From positions 41,985 to 105,984 of the forward strand of contig PERU01000010.1 in NCBI GenBank assembly GCA_002928965.1: 64,000 nucleotides of DNA, given 5' to 3'. This DNA is from Methylomonas sp. GTDB taxonomy: Bacteria; Pseudomonadota; Gammaproteobacteria; Methylococcales; Methylomonadaceae. Positions 1 through 8,211 of this stretch are shown here, piece after piece. Position 1 is the stretch's first letter. Each line of letters starts with the position of its first letter. Position numbers and translations under genes: made by a program. The notes under the pieces are model-generated. The model had not been told where the DNA came from. It ran no database searches and saw only the letters and a program-made list of their open reading frames with translations.

Positions 1-980
1 CCTGGGGTATGATTGATATCCGGATACTGTTGCTTGAAACCTAAATCGGCTTGATTGTCAGAGTTTTCCGGGCACAACAAGAGCTGCCAGTCAATGAATG
101 CATTCGCAGCACATACATTGGGTGCTAGCGCAGAATAATTGAGTGTCGACTTAAGTTTTCCACTGCCAATGAAACGAACTAAAGTCAGAAAATCAACAAA
201 ATTTGGCTTCGATATACTCACTCCAAAATCTAACTGCCGGTGATGTGCTGAAAAACTCTTGCCGGTTACAGCTCCTGGAACGTCCATATAGCTGACGCCA
301 TAATTTAGCAATCCCCCTGTATTTGATGATGGCAATACAGTCGAAAAAACACTGCTGTCTTGGCTTGAAGTTACCGTATATTCAGCCAGAGCCGAGCCGG
401 GAAACATCGCTGCCAGTAGACAGGTTACGCTCAACACCACCAGCTTAGCCACCAAAAAACCAGTGCCATGCAACAATAACGTTGCAAACATAAAACCCAA
501 GAAATACGAGATCAAACTGGCTGATGCCGAAATTTCTTGCCCATGGGCGAAGCCGTGAAAAAACGCAAAAAACGCCACAATCATGACATTTATCTTGCTG
601 CTAAAACGGATTTTTCGGGTTATCAACACGCTGAAAACGGCGCAAGATAGCAAAATTATCCCTTCCACACTTGGAATCGAAACACCTGCTGCGCCAGCCA
701 ATCCACCTAGACTCATCATGCCGACAAAAGCCAAGGGCAACATCCAAAATGCTTTGCCACGCAACTGTGCAGCCCAAACACCAACCGCCAGCATGGTAAC
801 CAAATGATCCCAACCAGTCAGTGGGTGACTAAAACCATGACTCCAGCCAATATTATCAAAATCGATAATTTGCTGAGTGACAAACGCCAAAAACAGCAGT
901 ATTGGCAAACCAACGGTAAGCATTAGCCTGCATGGACCGAGTCCTGCATCAGATGGTGTGCTTGAAATACTGGGTTGCAT
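1..980 (-). CDS. HupE/UreJ family membrane protein with long C-terminal extension (partial, runs off left edge)
   Basis: The minus-strand frame is open from an ATG at 980 to the window edge, about 326 codons without a stop. Residues 1 to about 190 look like a HupE/UreJ protein: several hydrophobic helices, an early HPLTGWDHL motif and a later FHGFAHGQE motif. This family is thought to transport metal ions (nickel, cobalt or copper). HupE proteins usually end near 190-200 residues, but here the frame continues. The last helix ends in PGSALA-EY, which resembles a signal-peptidase site, and is followed by at least 125 polar, beta-rich-looking residues with two cysteines that I do not recognise. 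The extension could be an exported domain or an outer-membrane protein fused to HupE. I looked for a B12 riboswitch upstream and saw none. The HupE call is solid; the extension is unknown. Confidence 0.8.
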   Translation of the reverse strand, partial: MQPSISSTPSDAGLGPCRLMLTVGLPILLFLAFVTQQIIDFDNIGWSHGFSHPLTGWDHLVTMLAVGVWAAQLRGKAFWMLPLAFVGMMSLGGLAGAAGVSIPSVEGIILLSCAVFSVLITRKIRFSSKINVMIVAFFAFFHGFAHGQEISASASLISYFLGFMFATLLLHGTGFLVAKLVVLSVTCLLAAMFPGSALAEYTVTSSQDSSVFSTVLPSSNTGGLLNYGVSYMDVPGAVTGKSFSAHHRQLDFGVSISKPNFVDFLTLVRFIGSGKLKSTLNYSALAPNVCAANAFIDWQLLLCPENSDNQADLGFKQQYPDINHTP

Positions 981-1269
981 GAGATTTATAGCGATTAAAG
1001 CTGCCTGTTTAACGGGATTTAGCAAATGAATAAAAAACAGCTGCGTCTGATAGCGAATTGCTAACGCCTGCCCTCAATATTCAAAGGATTGTACTGCAAA
1101 ATAATAAACTTTAGAAATTCCCTGTCGATCTCAAGGAATAAACAGCTCTAAAAGCTATTAATCAGGACTCTGTCACGAGGAGTTTAAGCCGCTCTCAACA
1201 AGGGCTAAGAGATTTGATTATTGAGATAGACTGAGATCAAGGTCTCAGTGGATTTGATAAATTGCTCTT
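981..1269. other. Intergenic region upstream of the HupE-fusion gene
   Basis: No gene is supported here. The stretch is the likely promoter and leader of the minus-strand HupE gene. It contains a 7-bp inverted repeat (ACTGAGA at 1230-1236 and TCTCAGT at 1243-1249, 6-base loop) bracketed by two copies of GATTTGAT (1211-1218 and 1251-1258). The arrangement could be an operator or a small hairpin. No riboswitch consensus and no clear -35/-10 pair were found. Confidence 0.4.
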
Positions 1270-1305
1270 GGAAAAAACATGTTCCCCAAAAAAGGGGAAC
1301 ATGTT
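1270..1305 (-). terminator. Rho-independent terminator of the exported helical protein gene
   Basis: A perfect 12-bp inverted repeat (1276-1287 with 1294-1305, six-base loop) starts 13 bases past the stop codon at 1319. On the minus strand it is followed directly by a run of six T residues (1270-1275). This is a textbook intrinsic terminator. It separates this gene from the HupE-fusion gene downstream. Confidence 0.9.
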
Positions 1306-1318
1306 AATCGGGCGTGTT

Positions 1319-1699
1319 TTAATGCGCCGCGTTGTACAGCTTCATCATTTCTTTATACATTGCCACCAATTCATTCAAGCTAGACGTTGCTGCTGCATCG
1401 CCAGACTCAACTTGTTCTTTGACAACTCTAAATTTTTCACCAGCTTTTTGACGTAAACGCTCGGTACCTTCGAAACGAAATTCTTTTTGCAATTGGCGAA
1501 CTTCGCCCAGTGCAGCAATAATTTCCGCTTTATCAGCACCTTTAGCCTGCAAGCTTGCTGCTTCTTCGATTTTAGCCAACGCACCTTCGCCAGCTGCTCT
1601 CACTTTTGCGTCAGTAGCACCTGCAGCAAATGCAGATGAAGACATGACTAAAGCGGTTGTCATAACCAAAGAAACCAAAGCTTTTTTAATTTTTACCAT
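1319..1699 (-). CDS. Small exported alpha-helical protein, function unknown
   Basis: The product is about 126 residues. The ATG at 1699 is preferred over an upstream one at 1744 because it starts directly with a signal peptide (MVKIKKALVSLVMTT, then a cleavage-like AFA-A). The mature part, about 100 residues, is rich in Ala, Glu and Lys, has no cysteine, and reads as several amphipathic helices. It might form a small helical bundle in the periplasm. I do not recognise the family. A general likeness to small periplasmic metal- or haem-binding helical proteins is only an impression, and no clear ligand pattern is visible beyond a terminal histidine. The gene has its own strong terminator and sits between two HupE-type genes on the same strand. 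Confidence 0.7.
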   Translation of the reverse strand: MVKIKKALVSLVMTTALVMSSSAFAAGATDAKVRAAGEGALAKIEEAASLQAKGADKAEIIAALGEVRQLQKEFRFEGTERLRQKAGEKFRVVKEQVESGDAAATSSLNELVAMYKEMMKLYNAAH

Positions 1700-2113
1700 T
1701 TGATAAATCCAATTGTTAGGGGGTGTTGTAATACTAATCAGCAATTTGATTGTGATAAGTTGTAATTTTATTAGCTGCCTCTATGCAGCAAATTTATCCT
1801 ACCATAGTCAGCCAAATATTACCGCGAATACCACAATTTATTTTTACCGGCAGGTATTTTCATATTACACGAAAAATTAAAATCCCACTGCGTATCAAAT
1901 TCAGAATATAAAATAAATAACCCTTTTAAAACAAAGCCTTATTTGGCTTTAACTAATTTTAAACCCGTTTCAATTTTGATTTCTGAAGTCTAAGCAATTT
2001 TCTGATAATAACCATAATTTAATCAAGGTAAATTAACACTGGGCTGATTGCGTTTAAAATCAATAATCCGGGCAAACAACAGACCCTAAACCAGAAACAG
2101 TTAAAGGGATTTT
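1700..2113. other. AT-rich intergenic region
   Basis: About 410 bases lie between the HupE/UreJ-2 gene and the exported helical protein gene. The region is strongly AT-rich and must hold the promoter of the latter. A small inverted repeat (GCTGC/GCAGC, about 1774-1789) is visible. No convincing promoter hexamers, terminator, RNA gene or reading frame were seen. Confidence 0.4.
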
Positions 2114-3229
2114 TTATAAGATGGTGCGCTCCAAGAACCAATAAGCACCCACGAAACAGATCAACAACGAAATCGCCCTGAGGAATTTTGTAGCGAATTT
2201 CGGCCTACTGTTCAACCACCAAATCATCGGCAGCACCAAAGCGGCCATAACAACCTGCCCAATCTCTATTCCAAGATTAAACGACAACAAGGGCAAAACA
2301 ATGCCGGTATTGCCGCTGGAAATATTCAATTCCTGCAACACGCTGGCAAATCCAAAACCATGCACCAAACCAAATACGAAGGTCAGCCAATGCCGCCCTT
2401 TGGGATGATCGCCTCGTATCAAGTTTTCAGTTGCGACGTAGACAATACTGGCTGCAATAAACGGTTCAATAAAATCACTGGGTAACTCAACCAGATTCAT
2501 GACTGCCATCCCCAAAGTAACTGAATGGGCAATGGTAAAAAAAGTGATGATTTTGATAGCAGGCCAGAAGCTATGGGTAACTGCGAGTAAGGCAAACAAA
2601 AATAACAAGTGGTCATACCCGGTAACGATATGCTCTAATCCCAGCTTTAAAAAATCAATAAAGGCAGGCACCCAAGAATTGCTTTTGGCCTGAGATTTAC
2701 CGTCAACAAGCGAAAAATCCAGTTGCAGCTGGTTATCAAATTTATTTAACACCTTCTCCTGCAAAGCATTGCCATCAACCCCGATAATTTTGACAAATTG
2801 CTGATGACCATCTGGCAATAACCCCAAAAAATGGGAATGAAAAGCCAGTCGCTGTTGCGGCGAAGAGACAAATCGATACTTGATGTGTGAATTATTCTGT
2901 CCATCAAAGTCAACATGACCCGGTGACTCGGGCTTCACTTGATGACCATCGATCTCAATACCAATGTTTTCCGACATAAATCCAGCTATCAGCGGCTTTG
3001 CGGCTTCCCGTTCAGCGTCAGTGACATCTGCATCCAGGTCACTATCCATCGGCACGAATGCTTCAACGTCTTGCATTGAGAACGTCACATTTACAAGCAA
3101 ATGCTCGGGTTTAATCACTATATCGACCGAACTAAGCCCTGGTGGATGAGCGAATACCCCATGCAGTTGAAACAACAAACCAAATAGCAGCAGACTTTTC
3201 GCAAGTACCATTGCTGGCACATGCTTCAT
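2114..3229 (-). CDS. HupE/UreJ_2 family membrane protein with N-terminal periplasmic domain
   Basis: This 371-residue protein has a signal peptide ending at AFA-HPP, so the mature N-terminus begins with histidine. A periplasmic domain follows (about residues 28-190), then seven or so membrane helices of the HupE_UreJ_2 type. The membrane part carries the conserved histidines of the family: GLEHIVTGYDHLLF, TIAHSVTLG and FGLVHGFGFA. Members are predicted metal transporters but few have been tested. The start codon overlaps the stop of the upstream lipoprotein gene as ATGA, so the two are probably translationally coupled. A CopC gene lies two genes upstream, which makes copper the likeliest substrate; this is inference from context. 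A second HupE protein lies downstream near the window edge. Confidence 0.85.
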   Translation of the reverse strand: MKHVPAMVLAKSLLLFGLLFQLHGVFAHPPGLSSVDIVIKPEHLLVNVTFSMQDVEAFVPMDSDLDADVTDAEREAAKPLIAGFMSENIGIEIDGHQVKPESPGHVDFDGQNNSHIKYRFVSSPQQRLAFHSHFLGLLPDGHQQFVKIIGVDGNALQEKVLNKFDNQLQLDFSLVDGKSQAKSNSWVPAFIDFLKLGLEHIVTGYDHLLFLFALLAVTHSFWPAIKIITFFTIAHSVTLGMAVMNLVELPSDFIEPFIAASIVYVATENLIRGDHPKGRHWLTFVFGLVHGFGFASVLQELNISSGNTGIVLPLLSFNLGIEIGQVVMAALVLPMIWWLNSRPKFATKFLRAISLLICFVGAYWFLERTIL

Positions 3230-3888
3230 GCCTGACTATCCTGGCCCTGCATTTTCGACTTTCTTTTATACACATAGGTCAGAAAACCCAGTATTAGCAA
3301 TACCCCCCCACCTAAAGAAATAACCGCGATGACAGGCAGCGTGGACCCGCTGGGTTCTACGCCAACCTCAAGCATGACCCTAAATTTATCGTCCTCTTCG
3401 ATCGCATCACCGATTAAAAAATACAAAACATAGTCGCCGTTTTTATCGACTTCCGCCTGTGCTTCAACTGCTCCGCGCGGATAAAGCTGGCTGGCAATTT
3501 CAGTAATCGTGCGAATTTCGCGAATATCGTTCGGTGCTTTCTCACCGGTTTTTTCTACTTCAACCAAACGAATGCCTATAGGCGTGGTGCGGATATCTCG
3601 ATCGATCAAATCGGCAGTAAAAAACATTTTGCCGGCCCGTGGAATTTGCTGACAAAAAGGCACAAACGCCGCTTTAGAATCTGCACTGACATCCTCCTTG
3701 GACGGTTGCAAATAAGTACTGAAATGCACCGCATAAAAATCGTTGGCAATAATACAATCCAGATCGGGCCGATTACCCAGCGCATTGGATTGCTTGGTAC
3801 CGAAACCCAGTTTCTCGCAACCCGTCAGAAAAACCGTGCTGAGCATTAAAACTAAAACAATAAAAATAGAGAGTCGCTGAATTTTCAT
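3226..3888 (-). CDS. Lipoprotein with C-terminal membrane helix, function unknown
   Basis: This 220-residue protein has a signal peptide with lipobox LTGC (lipidated Cys24). An acidic, probably beta-rich periplasmic domain of about 150 residues follows. Near the C-terminus there is a clear membrane helix (about residues 182-204) followed by a basic KRKSK tail. Having both a lipid anchor and a C-terminal transmembrane segment is unusual; it suggests tethering at the inner membrane next to the HupE/UreJ_2 protein whose gene it overlaps by 4 bases. Two cysteines in the periplasmic domain (in LDCII and FCQQI) could form a disulfide. I do not recognise the family. It lies between CopC and HupE/UreJ_2, so it is probably part of the same metal-handling system. 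Confidence 0.7.
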   Translation of the reverse strand: MKIQRLSIFIVLVLMLSTVFLTGCEKLGFGTKQSNALGNRPDLDCIIANDFYAVHFSTYLQPSKEDVSADSKAAFVPFCQQIPRAGKMFFTADLIDRDIRTTPIGIRLVEVEKTGEKAPNDIREIRTITEIASQLYPRGAVEAQAEVDKNGDYVLYFLIGDAIEEDDKFRVMLEVGVEPSGSTLPVIAVISLGGGVLLILGFLTYVYKRKSKMQGQDSQA

Positions 3889-3919
3889 AAGGTTTAGGCG
3901 ATTTAGAATCGAGGCTGAA

Positions 3920-4291
3920 TTAAGGCTTTACGGTGAATTGAAATTTACCGGTGACAATATGGGTATCCTGAGATACCACCCGATAACGCACGGTATAGAT
4001 ACCCGCAGGCAAATCCCCAACCGTGGCATGAATATGCGAGCCATCAGTCAAGGCCTGTTCGACGTCGTGGTTATCAACTCGCTTGCCTTCGCTATCAATC
4101 ACAGCCAAAGCCTTATATTCACTTTTTACCGGATCGTTAAACCATAGATCGATTTGTTTGGGCGCAACCGTGACGGTTTCGTCTTTGGTGGGTTGGGATT
4201 TGACCAAAATTGCATGCGCTGATGCCGACATTGGTGTTAATGCCACAGCCAGCAAAACTACTGATGAAAAAAATATTGTTGATTTACGCAT
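3920..4291 (-). CDS. copC: CopC-domain periplasmic copper-binding protein
   Basis: This 123-residue protein has a signal peptide cleaved at SASA-HAI, leaving His26 as the mature N-terminal residue. An N-terminal histidine is the key Cu(II) ligand of CopC proteins. The expected second ligand set is present near the C-terminus as DTHIVTG (Asp109, His111). The fold region includes LWFNDPV and the closing GKFQFTV strand. No methionine-rich Cu(I) loop is seen, so this is probably a Cu(II)-only CopC. It would bind copper in the periplasm and pass it to a membrane partner. No CopD gene is adjacent; a HupE/UreJ_2 protein occupies that place in the operon. It lies 30 bases from the BNR lipoprotein gene upstream. 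Confidence 0.9.
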   Translation of the reverse strand: MRKSTIFFSSVVLLAVALTPMSASAHAILVKSQPTKDETVTVAPKQIDLWFNDPVKSEYKALAVIDSEGKRVDNHDVEQALTDGSHIHATVGDLPAGIYTVRYRVVSQDTHIVTGKFQFTVKP

Positions 4292-4321
4292 ATCACTGTC
4301 TCGTTATGGTTATAGTTTTAG

Positions 4322-5560
4322 TTATTCAAGAATCGCTGTCATCCATTGTTTAAAGCCGCCCGGCTTTTGTTCCAGCCACATTGCCAAAAATCCGCCATCA
4401 GTGGCAACAATCCGAGGAAAGCTCGCGGAACTGCCGGGAGATGAAAGCTGTTTGGATACTGACCATTGGCTACCACTATCAAGCGATTCGCTCATCATCA
4501 CGCGTGAGCCATCCGCCCCTGTCGCGTCCCAAACTGCCAGTACACGTTTAGATCCCAACGCGGCAATATCGCTATGAAACGCCAGTGTTCCAGCCCCCAT
4601 GGCTTGCGGTGCCGACCAGTGTTTGCCATTGTCAGCGGACTGCAAATAATACAAGCCGGATTTATTTTCCACGCCAGTCCACACCAATGCGTGTAGATTT
4701 ACGTCATTGCCAGCCAATCCCCCACCATTGTGCGGACAGCCATCAAACGTCCAATTAAATTCACCGACCGAACCAATGCGCTGCCAGCTTTTTCCACTAT
4801 CAGCCGACTGAGCCAACGCCATATCCCGCGGCTGCATATCCCGATAGAGCAGATTGACATTTCCAGCCCAATCGAGCCACAAGCGATTCCAACAGCAAGA
4901 ACAACTAGAATCATCGATCGTTTGCGCCAGCTCCCAATGCTTTCCGACATCCGCACTACGCGCATATCGAACACCCTGGTAACCATTTTCGTCACGATCA
5001 TCCAGCCAGACCAGATGAAAATGACCTTGCGGATCCGCAATCAATTCGGGGTGCGATTGATCAATGGTACTGACGGTTGGATTGCTGCCGGTGTACCACG
5101 ATTTCCCGTCATCTTCAGAATATAGGACCATTAAAGGCCCCATGCCCGGAATTTCACCGGTTTGTTGCAAAACGGCCATCAACGAATCAGCGCTTGCCGC
5201 AATTTGCACTTCATTTCCCAGTGTTGATTCCAATCCAGCCGCCGCAACATTAGGGATTTCCACTGGGACTGACCAACTGCGACCCTTGTCAACGGAATGC
5301 AGATAGCCGATACAAGGTTGATCTGAGCCAATTTTTTTCGCCGCAAACAATCCATGCAATTTAAAGCCTTGCGAATACACGTCATAGCTAAGTAAGCCTT
5401 GACAATTAAGTGCCGCAAAATCTATCGATCTGATTGCTGTAATGTCTATCGGCTGAAGATTCCGATCGGCTAACCCCCCCCACTGTGAGCAAGCTGACAA
5501 TTGCATCCCAACTATCAACAACATTCCTTTAGAGAGTATCTTCGCTATAAAATCTGGCAT
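4322..5560 (-). CDS. BNR/Asp-box repeat (sialidase-like beta-propeller) lipoprotein
   Basis: This 412-residue lipoprotein has lipobox LSAC (Cys24). At least six Asp-box motifs of the form S-x-D-x-G-x-x-W recur along it, for example SVDKGRSW, SEDDGKSW, SADVGKHW, SADSGKSW and SADNGKHW. These mark a six-bladed beta-propeller of the sialidase/BNR type. Nothing shows it cleaves sialic acid; the usual arginine triad could not be placed. A cysteine cluster, CSCC (Cys220, 222, 223), sits in the middle and could bind metal. The gene lies between a two-component system and copC on the same strand, so a periplasmic copper-related role is plausible but unproven. Confidence 0.8.
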   Translation of the reverse strand: MPDFIAKILSKGMLLIVGMQLSACSQWGGLADRNLQPIDITAIRSIDFAALNCQGLLSYDVYSQGFKLHGLFAAKKIGSDQPCIGYLHSVDKGRSWSVPVEIPNVAAAGLESTLGNEVQIAASADSLMAVLQQTGEIPGMGPLMVLYSEDDGKSWYTGSNPTVSTIDQSHPELIADPQGHFHLVWLDDRDENGYQGVRYARSADVGKHWELAQTIDDSSCSCCWNRLWLDWAGNVNLLYRDMQPRDMALAQSADSGKSWQRIGSVGEFNWTFDGCPHNGGGLAGNDVNLHALVWTGVENKSGLYYLQSADNGKHWSAPQAMGAGTLAFHSDIAALGSKRVLAVWDATGADGSRVMMSESLDSGSQWSVSKQLSSPGSSASFPRIVATDGGFLAMWLEQKPGGFKQWMTAILE

Positions 5561-5630
5561 ACAAACTAGCTCTTCAAAAACGACCGATGATTACAACACA
5601 CTGAAACTAAAAGCTGAACCCTATTTGCAT

Positions 5631-7031
5631 TCAATCGGATAAATCCGCCAAATCAAACCACAGCGTCGCGTTCAAACCACCCAATCCCGACTTTGAGAAA
5701 CGGATACTTGCAGCGTGTAATCGGATAATTCTCTGCACAATAGACAATCCCAAACCACTACCTTCCGCAGATTGAGCGGTTTCGACACAGCGATAAAAGC
5801 GTTGGCTGATCCGTTCATAATCCTGATCGGCAACGCCGGGCCCACTATCTTCGACAATAAAACATACCCGTTGCAAGTCTTGCTGCACAATGACGTTAAC
5901 TTTGCCATCTGCCGGCGTGTACTTGATGGCATTATCCAGCAAATTCCGCAACAGGATACTGAGTAACTGAGGGTTAGCCTCAATCGCCAAACCATCCTGC
6001 CCGCTTAATTCGATCTCGATATTTTTTTCATGCGCGGAAAACTCGATCTCGGCAATCACCGCGATCACCGCCTGATTGATATCCACCTTTTGTTTGCTGA
6101 GTTGCACGTTATGATGCTGGACCCTGGACAAGGTCAAAAGTTGCTGCACCATATGTGTCATACGCATTACAGCTTGCTGACATTTTTGCAGCGCCTGATT
6201 ACGCATGCCTTCATCCTGCGCCTTTTGAGCCACTTGTAACTGTGTCATCATGCCCGCCAGCGGGGTTTTTAATTCATGCGAGGCATCCGAGGTGAAATTT
6301 CGCTCATTGGCAAAAGCCTGCTCCAACAACTCAAATAGGGCATTGATCTGTTGAACCATGGGCACCACTTCCTCCGGTAACCTGTTTAGCGGTAAAGGTT
6401 TCAAATGCCCCACTTGGCGTGATGCCAATTGCTCCTTGAGCCTGTTTACCGGTTTAAGCGTTCGGCTGACTATCACACCAATCACCACGCCGAGTACCGG
6501 AAGCGCCAGAAGCATGGCCAATACTTGCTGATTAGCCAGCGACGCTACTAATTCATGACGAATATCATCGCGCTGACCCACATGAATGATGTAGTCGCCA
6601 TTTTCGCTACTGATACTAAACACATGCCAAAGTTGATTGTTGATCGAAGTTTCGCTGTAACCATTGCGAGTCAATGACAAAGCAAACTCCGGTGCGCTTT
6701 CCGAGCGAAGCACCACACCTTCTTTGACTGAACGCAATTGAAAGGCAATTTTGCGCTCATATTTTTGCCCCAAAATGGGCATGGAAAACAAATCAGGGGA
6801 TTTTTCCTGATCCCATAATTTAGTCAATCGGCGTTGCTGTAACAAATTTTCGACAAAGGCATGCACCACGCGGGCAGACTGCGCCAGTTCGGCATTAAAT
6901 AATTGGGTGATTTGATCGCGGGTTTGCTGGTAACTGGCATAGACCATCAAGCCCCAAACCATCAATAAGGCAGATAGCAGCGACAGCAGCAGCTGCTTTT
7001 TTAACGAACGCGGACGCAGCCTGAGCTTCAT
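5631..7031 (-). CDS. QseC-like sensor histidine kinase
   Basis: This 466-residue kinase has a membrane helix at about residues 10-30, a periplasmic sensor region to about 165, a second helix near 170-190, then a HAMP linker. The dimerisation and phosphoacceptor box is SDASHELKTPLAG, with His near residue 250. The ATP-binding domain has the N box (NLLDNAIKYTP), G1 (DSGPGV) and G2 (GSGLGLSIV). It lies 2 bases after the response regulator gene, so the pair is co-transcribed. The overall plan matches QseC/PmrB-type kinases. The ligand is unknown. Its position 70 bases upstream of the BNR-CopC-HupE genes on the same strand suggests it may sense a metal and control them. Confidence 0.9.
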   Translation of the reverse strand: MKLRLRPRSLKKQLLLSLLSALLMVWGLMVYASYQQTRDQITQLFNAELAQSARVVHAFVENLLQQRRLTKLWDQEKSPDLFSMPILGQKYERKIAFQLRSVKEGVVLRSESAPEFALSLTRNGYSETSINNQLWHVFSISSENGDYIIHVGQRDDIRHELVASLANQQVLAMLLALPVLGVVIGVIVSRTLKPVNRLKEQLASRQVGHLKPLPLNRLPEEVVPMVQQINALFELLEQAFANERNFTSDASHELKTPLAGMMTQLQVAQKAQDEGMRNQALQKCQQAVMRMTHMVQQLLTLSRVQHHNVQLSKQKVDINQAVIAVIAEIEFSAHEKNIEIELSGQDGLAIEANPQLLSILLRNLLDNAIKYTPADGKVNVIVQQDLQRVCFIVEDSGPGVADQDYERISQRFYRCVETAQSAEGSGLGLSIVQRIIRLHAASIRFSKSGLGGLNATLWFDLADLSD

Positions 7032-7033
7032 AC

Positions 7034-7693
7034 TCAGAGATCGTCAATGATGTAACCCACTCCTCGAATGGTGCGGATCAGATTGGCATCCAGTTTTTTG
7101 CGCAAATGGTGAATGTGTACTTCGACTGCATTGCTTTCAACTTCCGAGCCCCAAGCATACAAAGCCTCTTCAAGCCGCGCGCGCGAAGTGACGTGACCAA
7201 TATGATTCATCAGATAATTAAGAATTTCATATTCTTTTTGCGACAGATCGACTGTCGCGCCGTTGTAAAACACCTGATGCGCCGCAGGATCAATGGTTAC
7301 GCCTTTATGTTCAATCACTGGCAGCCCGTGACCTTCATTACGTCGAGCCAAGGCACGTAAGCGGGCACAAATTTCTGTCAAATCGAAGGGTTTACAGACG
7401 AAGTCGTCAGCGCCACTATCCAATCCTGCCACTCGTTCAGTTACACCATCACGGGCAGTCAACACCAGTACAGGCGTATTATCTTTGCGCTTGCGCAGGT
7501 TTTTTAAAACAGTCATGCCATCCATGCGCGGCAGATTCAAATCCAGCACGATCAAATCGTAGTGATTCAATCTCAGCGCCTCATCAGCCTGCGCACCGTC
7601 GGTCAGCCAATCCACCGCATAACCTTCCAGACTCAAGCCAGTTTTCAAACCATCACCGAGAATGGCGTCATCTTCTACCAATAACAATCGCAT
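7034..7693 (-). CDS. OmpR/QseB-family response regulator
   Basis: This 219-residue protein has a receiver domain with the acidic pair at residues 8-9, phosphoacceptor Asp51 (LIVLDLNLP), the conserved Thr in LTARD and Lys in CKPFD. A winged-helix DNA-binding domain (about residues 125-219) ends in RTIRGVGYII. It matches the OmpR/PhoB family, closest in feel to QseB/PmrA. It is encoded directly before its cognate kinase. The target genes are unknown; the copper-related genes downstream are the natural candidates. Confidence 0.92.
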   Translation of the reverse strand: MRLLLVEDDAILGDGLKTGLSLEGYAVDWLTDGAQADEALRLNHYDLIVLDLNLPRMDGMTVLKNLRKRKDNTPVLVLTARDGVTERVAGLDSGADDFVCKPFDLTEICARLRALARRNEGHGLPVIEHKGVTIDPAAHQVFYNGATVDLSQKEYEILNYLMNHIGHVTSRARLEEALYAWGSEVESNAVEVHIHHLRKKLDANLIRTIRGVGYIIDDL

Positions 7694-7764
7694 CGCGTTA
7701 AGCCAGATAATTTATGTGCGGGGCATTTTAGCAAGTAAGCCAAACTTCAGCGCGGCAAAGCATT

Positions 7765-8208
7765 TCATGGACAGGTTTCCACTTCAAACACAGTACCTTT
7801 CACTGATACGACCTTGACCTTGCTGCCGATCGGGCAATCTTCACCCTCAACCATCCAAATACTATCACCGACCTTGATCTTACCCTGACCATTTTCGATA
7901 GCAACCACTACATTGAAAGTACGTCCGATATATTGCGCACCACGTTGATTTAACAGCGGCTGATCGCTTTCCTGCGATTTGGCACTGACATAGCGCCGCC
8001 ATACCAAAATCGAAATAACGGCCAAAATTGAGAACAACAGTAACTGCACCTCAAATGACAGACTCGGAAGCATCAGTAGAATCGATCCAACCACAAACGC
8101 TGATACTGACAGCCACAGAAAAAAGAAGCCGGGTGCCAACAGTTCAACGGCTAAAAAGCCCACTGCCAACACCCACCAATACCAAAACTCGATCATCAGT
8201 TCATTCAT
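7765..8208 (-). CDS. NfeD-family membrane protein
   Basis: This 147-residue protein has an N-terminal hydrophobic region (about residues 8-70, three or four helices) and a C-terminal OB-fold-like domain (about 85-147, starting QYIGRTFNVV). It is a short NfeD (ybbJ type) without the ClpP-like protease domain. Such proteins are encoded next to SPFH proteins and are thought to assemble with them in membrane microdomains. The gene follows the SPFH gene after 3 bases, which fits that partnership. Confidence 0.88.
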   Translation of the reverse strand: MNELMIEFWYWWVLAVGFLAVELLAPGFFFLWLSVSAFVVGSILLMLPSLSFEVQLLLFSILAVISILVWRRYVSAKSQESDQPLLNQRGAQYIGRTFNVVVAIENGQGKIKVGDSIWMVEGEDCPIGSKVKVVSVKGTVFEVETCP

Positions 8209-8211
8209 GGC

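Noticed and set aside
981..1269. Possible cobalamin or nickel riboswitch upstream of the HupE-fusion gene
   Set aside because: HupE genes can be B12-controlled, but no B12-box-like sequence was found on the minus strand; only a short inverted repeat is present.
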